Source: an uncultured Phascolarctobacterium sp.
GTDB taxonomy: Bacteria; Bacillota; Negativicutes; Acidaminococcales; Acidaminococcaceae
Direction of reading: 5' to 3'
Assembly: GCA_900551745.1 (NCBI GenBank)
Contig: URXA01000006.1
Coordinates: 4,800-68,799 of the forward strand
DNA length: 64,000 bases
Shown: one piece after another, positions 8,895 to 17,274 of the stretch
Numbering within the stretch: position 1 is the stretch's first letter
Layout of the letters: each line of letters opens with the position of its first letter
Made by a program: the position numbers and the translations under genes
Notes under the pieces: generated by a model
What the model was told of the DNA's origin: nothing
Databases searched by the model: none
What the model saw: only the letters and a program-made list of their open reading frames with translations

Positions 8895-9515
8895 TTATTG
8901 CAGAAACGGATTTCTGCGCCTCTCCCATCCCACTGTAGTTGCAGGTCCATGTCCCGGCAAAAGCTTTGTTTCATCAGGTAAAACCAGAATTTTATCTTTG
9001 ATAGAATTCAAAATCTGTTTGTAAGAACCACCCGGCAGATCAGTACGGCCGATAGACTCGGCAAACACCGTATCGCCGCAGAACACCACATCACCGCAGA
9101 CAAGGCAAACGCCGCCGCGAGTGTGTCCGGGAGTTGCCAGCACTTTAAAATCAAGGCCGGCTTCGGTAACAGTTTCCCCATCCTTAAAAATTTTATCAGC
9201 AGGCGCAAAAGCTGCGTCCATGCCCATATATGCCGAAAGATTGCTGGTCGCCTTCGTCAGCATCTCTGCATCTTCCTCACTGATATAAACTCTGGCTCCG
9301 GTAGCCTTGCGTACCTCGTCCAAACCCATAATATGGTCGCTGTGACCATGTGTGATAAAAATCGCATCAATAGTGATACTTTCTTTTTTGATCGCGGCAA
9401 CGATCCTGTCGCCGTCTCCGCCCGGATCAACAACAACACCGTGACCGGTAGCTTCGTTGACCGCTATATAGCAGTTAGTACCAAGCATACCAACTTCCAT
9501 TTTTAAAACCTTCAT
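8895..9515 (-). CDS. MBL-fold metallo-hydrolase (glyoxalase II-like)
   Basis: Cytoplasmic metallo-beta-lactamase-fold hydrolase of 206 residues, like Bacillus YqgX. Seen: the metal motif THGHSDHIMG (HxHxDH), later TPGHTRGG, VFCGDTVF and the C-terminal LLPGHGPATT supplying the remaining ligands. The short form without the glyoxalase II C-terminal domain suggests a broad thioester hydrolase rather than classic hydroxyacylglutathione hydrolase. It is 10 bases downstream of dtd in the relA-dtd gene run. Substrate not predictable. Confidence 0.9.
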   Translation of the reverse strand: MKVLKMEVGMLGTNCYIAVNEATGHGVVVDPGGDGDRIVAAIKKESITIDAIFITHGHSDHIMGLDEVRKATGARVYISEEDAEMLTKATSNLSAYMGMDAAFAPADKIFKDGETVTEAGLDFKVLATPGHTRGGVCLVCGDVVFCGDTVFAESIGRTDLPGGSYKQILNSIKDKILVLPDETKLLPGHGPATTVGWERRRNPFLQ

Positions 9516-9525
9516 GTCAAACCTC

Positions 9526-9975
9526 CTAAAAATTCTTTTTACTGTCTAATAAAATCGTTACCGGGCCATTATTTACAAGGCTCACAAGCATATGCGCCTG
9601 AAACTTCCCGGTGCCGACGCTAAGCCCCTTCGCCCGTGCTCCGGCCACAAATTTTTCATAATAGGCATTAGCCATTTCAGCACCCGCCGCCCTATCAAAT
9701 GACGGCCGTTTACCCTTGCGGCAATCGCCGTACAAAGTAAACTGTGAAACTACCAGAAGCCCGCCGCCCACATCTGCTACCGACAGGTTCATCTTTTCCT
9801 GTCCGTCTTCAAAAATACGCAGACCTGCGACCTTATCAAGCAAATACTCCAAATCTCTGTCTGTATCTTCCTTCTCAACACCCAGCAGTACTAAAAGGCC
9901 TTTGCCAACACTGCCTACCATAGCACCTTCCACCTCGACAGCAGCGCTGTCTACACGCTGTACAACTGCTCTCAC
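9526..9975 (-). CDS. dtd: D-aminoacyl-tRNA deacylase
   Basis: Homodimeric editing enzyme that removes D-amino acids (and glycine from tRNA-Ala) from tRNA. 149 residues, the standard size. Seen: N-terminal MRAVVQRVDSAAV, the catalytic SQFTLYGD motif and the NxGPVT-type signature (NNGPVTILLDS) that forms the cross-subunit Gly-cisPro-like gate. It starts 1 base after the relA stop, so it is translationally coupled to relA, as in Bacillus. Confidence 0.97.
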   Translation of the reverse strand: MRAVVQRVDSAAVEVEGAMVGSVGKGLLVLLGVEKEDTDRDLEYLLDKVAGLRIFEDGQEKMNLSVADVGGGLLVVSQFTLYGDCRKGKRPSFDRAAGAEMANAYYEKFVAGARAKGLSVGTGKFQAHMLVSLVNNGPVTILLDSKKNF

Positions 9976-9976
9976 G

Positions 9977-12208
9977 TCAGCCTCCCTGTCCGTTGGAAAT
10001 CATTCTTTCCACACTGTAAACGCCTTTCATGCGTTTGATTTTATTCATAATATTATCCAGCTGTTCCAGATTACTGATATCAATACCCATACTTATATTC
10101 GCCATCTTATGCTTATCGATACGGCAATTCAGCGCATTGATATTCAGCTTCGATTCGCTCATCACCATCATAATATCAGCCATCATACCGGGCCGATCTC
10201 CGGCAGATATAATGATATTGACCCTATACAGAGAATCTGTAGCAATATCCCAGGCTACCTCGATCAAACGGCTCTGCTCCTCGGGATTATTGCTCATCAC
10301 ATTAGGGCAGTCCCTGCGATGCACCGAAATACCGCTGCCGCGCGTGATATACCCGATAACCGGATCGCCCGGAATCGGATTACAGCAGCGCGCCAGTTTG
10401 ACCATAATGCCCTCTTCGCCCTTGACTAAAATGCCATGACTGGACTTAGCCTTAGAGCGGCGCGGCTTCAGTTCGGCCAGCAGCTGCGACAGGTCTTTCG
10501 TTGTCGTCAGCTTCTGCTCTTTCTTATACAGCTCCACCAGCTTCGACATCACACTGTTGATAGTGATCCCGCCATAACCGATAGTCGCCATCAAATTTTC
10601 TTCGTTCTCTAAACGCAGCTGAGCGCTGACGTCCTTCAGTTTATCAATTTTCAGCAAAATCTTAGGATCATAGCCCAGACGTTTGCATTCCTTTTCCAGC
10701 ATTTCGCGGCCTTTAATGATATTCTCCTCACGCCGCTCCTTCTTGAACCAGGATTTAATCTTATTACGGCTGTCAGAAGAACCGACGATATTCAGCCAGT
10801 CACGGCTGGGGCCTGCTGCCTGCTTCGAGGTAATGACCTCGACAATATCACCGTTGCTGAGCTTATAATCAAGCGGTACGATACGTCCGTTTACCTTAGC
10901 GCCGACGCAGCGGTTACCGACATCCGTATGGATACGGTATGCAAAATCGATCGGCACGGCGCCTACCGGCAAATCAATAACGTCGCCGCGCGGCGTAAAT
11001 ACAAACACCTCATCGGCAAAAACATCCATCTTTACCGTGTTCACGAAATCACGGGAATCGCTCATATCCTGATGCCATTCCAGCAGCTGACGCAGCCACG
11101 ACAGCTTGGCATCAAAAGTTTTATCACCGCCGGCAGACGGAGCAGGTTTGCTGCCGCCGCTTTCCTTATAACGCCAATGGGCGGCTATACCATATTCAGA
11201 AATGCGGTGCATCTCAAAAGTCCTGATCTGGATCTCCAGCGGCTGCCCGTTGCCATACAGCACCGTAGTATGCAGCGACTGGTACATATTCGACTTCGGT
11301 ACAGCAACATAATCCTTAAATCGGCCAGGTATAGGCCGCCACATGCTATGCACAACGCCCAGAGTGCCGTAGCAGTCCTTAACACTGTCCACCAGCACAC
11401 GGATCGCCAGCAGATCATAAATCTCACTCAGTTCCTTATGGTCGCGCAGCATCTTTTTATGGATACTGTAAAAATTCTTGGGCCGCCCCTGGATCTCGCA
11501 CGTAATATTCATCGAATCAAGATGCTCTTTGATCTCACCCATAGCAGAATGGACCATCGCCTCACGCTCGCGGCGTTTGACCTTGACCTGCTCGACCAGA
11601 TCATAATAGATTTCCGGCTCCATATAACGAAACGCCAGATCCTCCAGCTCCCACTTAATGGTATAAATACCCAAACGGTGAGCCAAAGGCGCATAAATCT
11701 CCATCGTTTCGCGTGAAATTGACTGCTGCTTATGCACCGGCATAAATTTCATCGTCCGCATATTGTGCAGCCTGTCAGCCAGTTTTATCATAACTACGCG
11801 TATATCCTTGGCCATCGCCAGAAACATCTTACGGTAGTTTTCGATCTGCTGCTCTTCCTTGGAAATATACTCTATCTTGCCTAACTTCGTAACGCCGTCC
11901 ACCAGATCGGCTACCTTCTGCCCAAAGCTCTCTTTCAGGGACTCCAGGCTGATATCAGTATCTTCCACCACATCATGCAAAAAAGCTGCCGCCAAGGTCA
12001 GTTCGTCCAGCTGGAGCTGCGATAAGATCGTAGCTACGCCAAGCGGATGAATGATATAAGGCTCGCCCGACTTGCGGCGCTGGCTGGCATGAGCCTCAGC
12101 AGCCACGTCATAAGCCTTACGTACAAACTCCACCTGTTCCTTATTCAAATAGCTTTCGATCGTCGCAAAAAAATCCTCCACACAAACAACATTTCCTGTT
12201 TCAGGCAT
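9977..12208 (-). CDS. relA: bifunctional (p)ppGpp synthetase/hydrolase (Rel)
   Basis: Long RSH protein of 743 residues controlling the stringent response. Seen in order: an HD hydrolase domain with intact HDVVED (residues 78-83), a synthetase domain containing the YKSLHT-like YQSLHTTV, a TGS domain (VFTPRGDVIDLPVGAVPIDFAYRIHTDVG), a conserved helical/zinc-finger-like segment with ARCCNPIPGDPVIGY, and a C-terminal ACT domain. Intact HD residues predict that it both makes and degrades (p)ppGpp. Start chosen at ATG 12208 with AGGAAG seven bases upstream. It lies 12 bases after recJ. Confidence 0.97.
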   Translation of the reverse strand: MPETGNVVCVEDFFATIESYLNKEQVEFVRKAYDVAAEAHASQRRKSGEPYIIHPLGVATILSQLQLDELTLAAAFLHDVVEDTDISLESLKESFGQKVADLVDGVTKLGKIEYISKEEQQIENYRKMFLAMAKDIRVVMIKLADRLHNMRTMKFMPVHKQQSISRETMEIYAPLAHRLGIYTIKWELEDLAFRYMEPEIYYDLVEQVKVKRREREAMVHSAMGEIKEHLDSMNITCEIQGRPKNFYSIHKKMLRDHKELSEIYDLLAIRVLVDSVKDCYGTLGVVHSMWRPIPGRFKDYVAVPKSNMYQSLHTTVLYGNGQPLEIQIRTFEMHRISEYGIAAHWRYKESGGSKPAPSAGGDKTFDAKLSWLRQLLEWHQDMSDSRDFVNTVKMDVFADEVFVFTPRGDVIDLPVGAVPIDFAYRIHTDVGNRCVGAKVNGRIVPLDYKLSNGDIVEVITSKQAAGPSRDWLNIVGSSDSRNKIKSWFKKERREENIIKGREMLEKECKRLGYDPKILLKIDKLKDVSAQLRLENEENLMATIGYGGITINSVMSKLVELYKKEQKLTTTKDLSQLLAELKPRRSKAKSSHGILVKGEEGIMVKLARCCNPIPGDPVIGYITRGSGISVHRRDCPNVMSNNPEEQSRLIEVAWDIATDSLYRVNIIISAGDRPGMMADIMMVMSESKLNINALNCRIDKHKMANISMGIDISNLEQLDNIMNKIKRMKGVYSVERMISNGQGG

Positions 12209-12220
12209 CTTAGCACTTCC

Positions 12221-14569
12221 TTATTTATTGAATCTGTTTCCCTGCCACAGCCCAATGATCTCCTCCGGACTGATCTGTATATTTCTCTGACAGCTTGCAA
12301 AAGCCGCCCGTCCCTCTTCCTGCAATCCCCTGAACGTCGGCGAATTCTGCAAATCATTTTTCTGCAAATTACCAAAACTGATCTTACCCTGCTCATCACG
12401 GATAAAATCCAGCTCCTCAAACACCTTCAAGGCCTCCTCCGAAATATCGGCGGCCGACCGGAGCAAATCAGCCCTGTCGATAACGGCCTGCTGGCGCAGC
12501 GTACATGCCAGTTCTTTATAAGCGTGTACCAGCTGGCTTCGTCCCGGATAAAGCTTTTCCAGCTCCGCACACTGTTTGTCAGCCTCAGACTTGGTATATA
12601 AAAGCAGCAGCCGTTTACCGCTGCCCTTAGGCACAGGCAAAGCGCCGTTCAGAAATATCTCCCGCTGCGGGAAATCATAAAAAATAATATTCTCTGCCGT
12701 CGCCTCGGCCGGCTCGCCATAAGCAAGCACCTGCACGTCCGTCAGACCAGCCGATTTCGGTACAAAGTCTGTGTTATTTACATATATTACTGTTTTTTTG
12801 CTTGTTTGTAAAATATTTTTCAATACGGTTTCTTTGCTGACATTACAGTTACGATAATCATAAACCTGCAGCGCCTGATCAAAATCAACCACCTGCAGAT
12901 TCACGCTTTCCTTATCCTTCCAAACGTTCAGCTTCGGCATAAACGCCAGATCGACAATCGCGTTATTATACAGGCAGGCCAAATCAGCCGCACCGTTCCA
13001 CATAATACTATGATAATTGTAATTGCCGTAATCGGTATAAAAACGCAGATGGTTATTATCACGTCCGAAAGCTTTGGGATAATGCACCACTGCATCCTTA
13101 AAGGCAAACAAAGGCGGCTGGTTATCACAGCCCAGCGGTTCCAGCATCGCCAGTTCCCTGACCAGCTGCAGCGAAACCTCCTCGTTTTTATCCAGCAGAC
13201 ACTCTATCTTCAGGCGCGGCTGATAATCAGCAGGTTCCAAACGCCCCTTGACCACACCCAGAAAACGCTTTCTAAAAGATTCTACCCTGGCCGCGCGCAG
13301 CGTCAGACCAGCCGCCTGATGATGCCCGCCAAACTGCAGCAGCAATTCGCTGCACTCGTTCAAAGCACTATAAAGATCCAGGGCCGGAATACTGCGGCAG
13401 CTGCCTTTAGCAGCCTCACCGTCAATACTGATCAAAATCGTCGGCAAATGATATTTATCCACCAGCCTTGAAGCCACGATACCGATAACGCCGGCATGCC
13501 AGCCCTCTTTAGCCAGCACTATCGCCGTTTCGATCCGCGCCTGCTGTGCCAGCATCGCTTCAGCCTCAATAAATATCCTGCGGCTGATCTCCTGACGCAA
13601 AGAATTTTCCGCATTCAGCTGTTCGGCAACCACGTCTGCTTTAGCAGCATCATCAGTAACCAAAAGCTCCACTGCCGACTGAGCGTGTTCCAAACGGCCT
13701 ACGGCATTCAAACGCGGCGCCAAAATAAAGCCGATGTTCTCAGCCGAAATATTCTGCTGCGGGCAGCCACTATGCTCAATAAGCTTCTGTAAGCCTACGA
13801 TCCCGGTATTTTCCATCGCCGCCAGCCCCAGCTTCACCAGCGCGCGGTTTTCGCCGCGCAGCGGCACGATATCGGCTACCGTACCCAAAGCCACAAGCTC
13901 TGTCAGCTCCGACCATAAGGGCTCCGTCAAATGCTGCATCTGATGCAGTGCCTGACACAGCTTAAAGGCCACTCCCACGCCGGAAAGATACTTAAACGGA
14001 TATCTGCAGTCGCGCTGATGTGGATTAACGATCGCATAAGCAGCCGGCAAAACATCAGGCGGTGTGTGATGATCAGTAATAATGATCTCCAGACCTGCCG
14101 GTGCAGCAGCCACCTCGTCTACGCCGCTGATACCGCAGTCAACAGTCACCAAAAGCGTCGTACCTGCTTCGGCCAAAGCCGCCAGCGCCTCGTTGTTCAG
14201 TCCGTAGCCTTCATTTTTTCTTTTGGGGATATATGTGTTGACTTTAGCGCCAAGCCCCTGCAAATACAAATACAGCAGTGAACTGGCGCTGATACCGTCC
14301 ACATCATAATCGCCATAAACAGTGATCTGTTCACCGTTTTTTACAGCCTCTAAAATACGCTCGGCGGCCTTCTGCATATCCTTCATCAGCAAAGGCTCAT
14401 GAAAGGGCTGCTCGCTGCCGAACAAAAATTCTCTGATCTCTTCTTTTTCCCTGACGCCCCGGTTCAGCAACACGCTGACCACCACAGGCGAAACCCCCAG
14501 ATCGGCAGCTATGCCTGCAGCATATTCTCTGTCACACTTCTGCAACTGCCAAATCTTCCGTTTCCTCAT
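12221..14569 (-). CDS. recJ: single-stranded-DNA-specific exonuclease RecJ
   Basis: 5'-3' ssDNA exonuclease of recombination and mismatch repair. 782 residues, the long Firmicute form. Seen: DHH-family motifs VYGDYDVDGISASS, TVDCGISG, IITDHHTP, and LNAVGRLEHA, then the DHHA1 motif FGGHHQAAGLTL. The C-terminal third is the extra Firmicute-type domain, which resembles an inactive nuclease/helicase-like fold. Its ATG overlaps the stop of lapA (ATGA), so the two genes are coupled. It heads the recJ-relA-dtd run. Confidence 0.96.
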   Translation of the reverse strand: MRKRKIWQLQKCDREYAAGIAADLGVSPVVVSVLLNRGVREKEEIREFLFGSEQPFHEPLLMKDMQKAAERILEAVKNGEQITVYGDYDVDGISASSLLYLYLQGLGAKVNTYIPKRKNEGYGLNNEALAALAEAGTTLLVTVDCGISGVDEVAAAPAGLEIIITDHHTPPDVLPAAYAIVNPHQRDCRYPFKYLSGVGVAFKLCQALHQMQHLTEPLWSELTELVALGTVADIVPLRGENRALVKLGLAAMENTGIVGLQKLIEHSGCPQQNISAENIGFILAPRLNAVGRLEHAQSAVELLVTDDAAKADVVAEQLNAENSLRQEISRRIFIEAEAMLAQQARIETAIVLAKEGWHAGVIGIVASRLVDKYHLPTILISIDGEAAKGSCRSIPALDLYSALNECSELLLQFGGHHQAAGLTLRAARVESFRKRFLGVVKGRLEPADYQPRLKIECLLDKNEEVSLQLVRELAMLEPLGCDNQPPLFAFKDAVVHYPKAFGRDNNHLRFYTDYGNYNYHSIMWNGAADLACLYNNAIVDLAFMPKLNVWKDKESVNLQVVDFDQALQVYDYRNCNVSKETVLKNILQTSKKTVIYVNNTDFVPKSAGLTDVQVLAYGEPAEATAENIIFYDFPQREIFLNGALPVPKGSGKRLLLLYTKSEADKQCAELEKLYPGRSQLVHAYKELACTLRQQAVIDRADLLRSAADISEEALKVFEELDFIRDEQGKISFGNLQKNDLQNSPTFRGLQEEGRAAFASCQRNIQISPEEIIGLWQGNRFNK

Positions 14570-14913
14570 TCGTCTGCCGCCGTTACTGCCGGTTCAGCCT
14601 TAGCAGCAGCTTCTTTATGTAATTTCTGCGTATGCATCAACATCGCAACTTCCTCACGCAGCTTGGCATTATCCTTTTGCAGGGCCGCCATCTCTTCGCG
14701 GGTCTTTTTATCTTGCAGATAATGCTTCGCCTTCATCATCAGGGTAAAAAACAAGGTTGCCAAAGCACCCAGCAGAGCCGAACCCAGAATAACGATCACT
14801 AAATTAGTCTGCATCGTCCACACAGCAAAATTAAGCGACACGCTAACGGCATTCTGCACTGCAAACACAGCCACAATAACACTGATAAATAAAGTAAAAA
14901 ACAAATATGGCAT
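14566..14913 (-). CDS. LapA-domain membrane protein (DUF1049)
   Basis: 115-residue inner-membrane protein. Seen: two transmembrane segments (about residues 2-24 and 38-62) joined by a short periplasmic loop with QNAVSVSLNFAVW, a hallmark of the lipopolysaccharide assembly protein A domain. A cytoplasmic coiled coil follows (about 66-100) with an Ala/Glu-rich tail. In Proteobacteria LapA works with LapB in controlling LPS synthesis; Gram-positives also carry such proteins (YrvD), so the role here is not certain. First gene of the lapA-recJ-relA operon; the upstream 190 bases are AT-rich and hold a possible leader motif. Confidence 0.85.
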   Translation of the reverse strand: MPYLFFTLFISVIVAVFAVQNAVSVSLNFAVWTMQTNLVIVILGSALLGALATLFFTLMMKAKHYLQDKKTREEMAALQKDNAKLREEVAMLMHTQKLHKEAAAKAEPAVTAADE

Positions 14914-15045
14914 CTTCTTCAGCTCCTAACTTCTACAAATTTTTATAACTGTAATTATTCGAGAATTTACCTCAAAATCCCTGCTTTTTCCTTCAATATT
15001 AAATAAAAAAAGTAATAATCATACATTTTTATATCAAACTTTACT

Positions 15046-15082
15046 AAATAAAAAGCGCCTACTGCAGAAGCAGTAAGCGCTT
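15046..15082 (-). terminator. intrinsic terminator after thrC
   Basis: On the minus strand AAGCGCTTACTGC pairs with GCAGTAGGCGCTT around a short loop (stem 15053-15082), followed by TTTTTATTT. It lies 25 bases after the thrC stop. Confidence 0.85.
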
Positions 15083-15106
15083 AATTCTGTTATCAAACCC
15101 CTGCCA

Positions 15107-16600
15107 TCACAGTTTCAGTGCTGTCTCTACCGCTTTTTTCATATCGGCAGGTTCAATCACTTCCTGATGCAGAATCGGCATTTTCTCCATCGCCAGCATT
15201 GGCTCCGGTACAGGTAAACCGCTCAGAGCATGCAGCTTACGCAAACCGTCAAACGGCTCCAGTTTAGCGTCTTCCTCACTGCCTGCAGCTTCCAGCACCA
15301 CATCACTGAATTTATACGGGCTGGCTGTAGAAAGCACGATACAGTACGTATCGTCGCTGGATACCAGACGGTACTTTTCACAGGCCCGCCAGGCTACAGC
15401 AGTATGCGGATCCATCAAATATTCATTATCATTGAAAACGCGCCCGATGGTTTCCTTCGTTTCCAGCTCGTCGACCCAGGCTCCAAAGAATTCTTCCAGA
15501 ATCATGTTGTTGACCTTCTCGCCAACATTATAAATGCCGTTGGCCGTCAGCTGCTGCATCCATTCCGACACCTTTGCAGCATCAGCTTCAGTAATACTGT
15601 ACAGCAACCGTTCCAAGTTACTTGAAACCAGAATATCCATCGACGGCGAAACAGTTTTATAAAACTCGCGGCGTCTGTCATAAATTCCGGTATTGATAAA
15701 ATCGCTCAAAACATTGTTGCTATTGGAAGCGCAAATAAACTTTGCCACCGGCAGCCCCATAAGCTTGGCATAATAGCCGGCCAGAATATCACCGAAATTG
15801 CCGGTCGGTACAGAAAAATTGATCTTTTCGCCCGCTTTGATGCGGCCATTGGTCACAGCGTCGCTGTAGGCACTGAAATAATACACGATCTGCGGTACCA
15901 GACGCCCCCAGTTGATCGAATTGGCCGAACTGAACACATAACCCTTACTCTGCAGCTCCTCTTCCAGCGCAGTATCGCCAAAAAGCTCTTTGACGCCGCG
16001 CTGAGCATCGTCAAAATTGCCCTGGATGCCGATAACGCGTACGTTGTCACCGGCCTGCGTCAGCATCTGGCGTTTCTGGATCGCGCTTACGCCGTCTTCA
16101 GGATAGAAAACGATGATCTCGGTATCCTTCACATTGGCAAAGCCTTCCAAAGCCGCCTTGCCTGTATCGCCTGAAGTAGCTACCAAAATAACCACTTTAT
16201 TGCTCTCACCGGTCTTGCCTATCGCTTTCGTCAAAAGATGCGGCAAAATCTGCAGCGCCATATCCTTGAAGGCCGAAGTCGGGCCATGCCATAACTCCAG
16301 CACATCCGTATTCTCATTCACCTTACGCAAAGGCACAGGTTCAGCGCCGAATTTAGTCTGCGAATAAGCAGCATCGGCACATTCAAATAATTCTTCTTTA
16401 GTATAATCGGTCAAAAACAGCGATAAAATCGCTACAGCCCGTTCTTTATAAGTCATACTGCGCATGGACACAATCTCGCCCAGCGAAAGTTCCGGGAATT
16501 TCTGCGGTACAAACAGACCGCCGTCGTCAGCCAGACCACGGGTAATGGCATGCGCCGAGCATACCAGGTCAGTTTTGCCGCGGGTACTTACAAATAACAT
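15107..16600 (-). CDS. thrC: threonine synthase
   Basis: PLP-dependent enzyme converting O-phosphohomoserine to threonine. 497 residues, matching the longer (E. coli/yeast-like) class. Seen: MLFVSTRGKTDLVCSAHAITRGLADDGGLFVP at the start (quoted as motif region, residues 1-32), the PLP-lysine motif HGPTSAFKDMALQ, the phosphate-binding VATSGDTGKAAL and PTGNFGDILAGYYAK. The ATG at 16600 has a Shine-Dalgarno-like AGGTTCC upstream. Monocistronic, ending at its own terminator. Confidence 0.96.
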   Translation of the reverse strand: MLFVSTRGKTDLVCSAHAITRGLADDGGLFVPQKFPELSLGEIVSMRSMTYKERAVAILSLFLTDYTKEELFECADAAYSQTKFGAEPVPLRKVNENTDVLELWHGPTSAFKDMALQILPHLLTKAIGKTGESNKVVILVATSGDTGKAALEGFANVKDTEIIVFYPEDGVSAIQKRQMLTQAGDNVRVIGIQGNFDDAQRGVKELFGDTALEEELQSKGYVFSSANSINWGRLVPQIVYYFSAYSDAVTNGRIKAGEKINFSVPTGNFGDILAGYYAKLMGLPVAKFICASNSNNVLSDFINTGIYDRRREFYKTVSPSMDILVSSNLERLLYSITEADAAKVSEWMQQLTANGIYNVGEKVNNMILEEFFGAWVDELETKETIGRVFNDNEYLMDPHTAVAWRACEKYRLVSSDDTYCIVLSTASPYKFSDVVLEAAGSEEDAKLEPFDGLRKLHALSGLPVPEPMLAMEKMPILHQEVIEPADMKKAVETALKL

Positions 16601-16681
16601 TGCAGGAACCTCACTTTCATTAATTCACTACGGAAAAATCATACCACATTTGTATTTTCCAAACAAGTATTTTCTATGTAT

Positions 16682-17158
16682 TTAGAAAGTCAGCGAAGCC
16701 ACTACAGCACGCGTTGCCTGCTGTAAATCAGCCGGAGCCGCCACGATCTGCATACCGCGCACACCGGCGCTGACAGCTATCTCGGCCCAGCTGTTGCTGC
16801 TGGTATCCATATATACAGGATAATTCTTTTTAGCCCCCAATGGCGAACAGCCGCCGCGAATATAACCCGTCAGGGGCAGTACCTCTTTTAAAGGCACCAG
16901 TTCGGCCCGCTTATTACCGCTGGCTTTAGCCAATGCCTTCAGGTCCAGCTCGCCGTCACCCGGTATGCAGGCAAAAACAACTCCTGTTTTATCACCGCGC
17001 ACTACCAGCGTTTTAAAAACCTGAGCTGCGGGCATTCCAACCTCAGCCGCTACATGCACAGCGTCCAGATGCTCCTCGTCCACAGTATATTCCATCAAAC
17101 GGTAAGCGATCTTCAGTTCATCAAGCCTGCGCGCCGCATTGGTTTTTTTCTGTTTCAT
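16682..17158 (-). CDS. ybaK: Cys-tRNA(Pro)/Cys-tRNA(Cys) deacylase, YbaK family
   Basis: Trans-editing enzyme of the YbaK/EbsC family that clears misacylated Cys-tRNA(Pro). Seen: KTNAARRLDELKIAYRLMEY, VFKTLVVRGD with the conserved catalytic-site lysine, and YIRGGCSPLGAKKNYPVYMD near the C terminus. The frame is open to a further Met at 17233, but the ATG at 17158 has GAGGAGG about 9 bases upstream and gives 158 residues, the family's normal size. It is divergent from nadE across 116 bases. Confidence 0.93.
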   Translation of the reverse strand: MKQKKTNAARRLDELKIAYRLMEYTVDEEHLDAVHVAAEVGMPAAQVFKTLVVRGDKTGVVFACIPGDGELDLKALAKASGNKRAELVPLKEVLPLTGYIRGGCSPLGAKKNYPVYMDTSSNSWAEIAVSAGVRGMQIVAAPADLQQATRAVVASLTF

Positions 17159-17274
17159 AACTTCCTGCCTCCTCTGGAAGTGGCATAACTGCCTTCCTTC
17201 TGCTATAATAACATCATAGGTTTTTAAACGCAAATACTAAAAGCTTTCAGCAAACTTTATCAAAGAGGTGTACT

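Noticed and set aside
15107..16681. T-box leaders ahead of thrC, hisS-aspS or gltX
   Set aside because: The upstream gaps are 2 to about 160 bases and contain no specifier-loop or T-box sequence (TGGNACCGCG-like).
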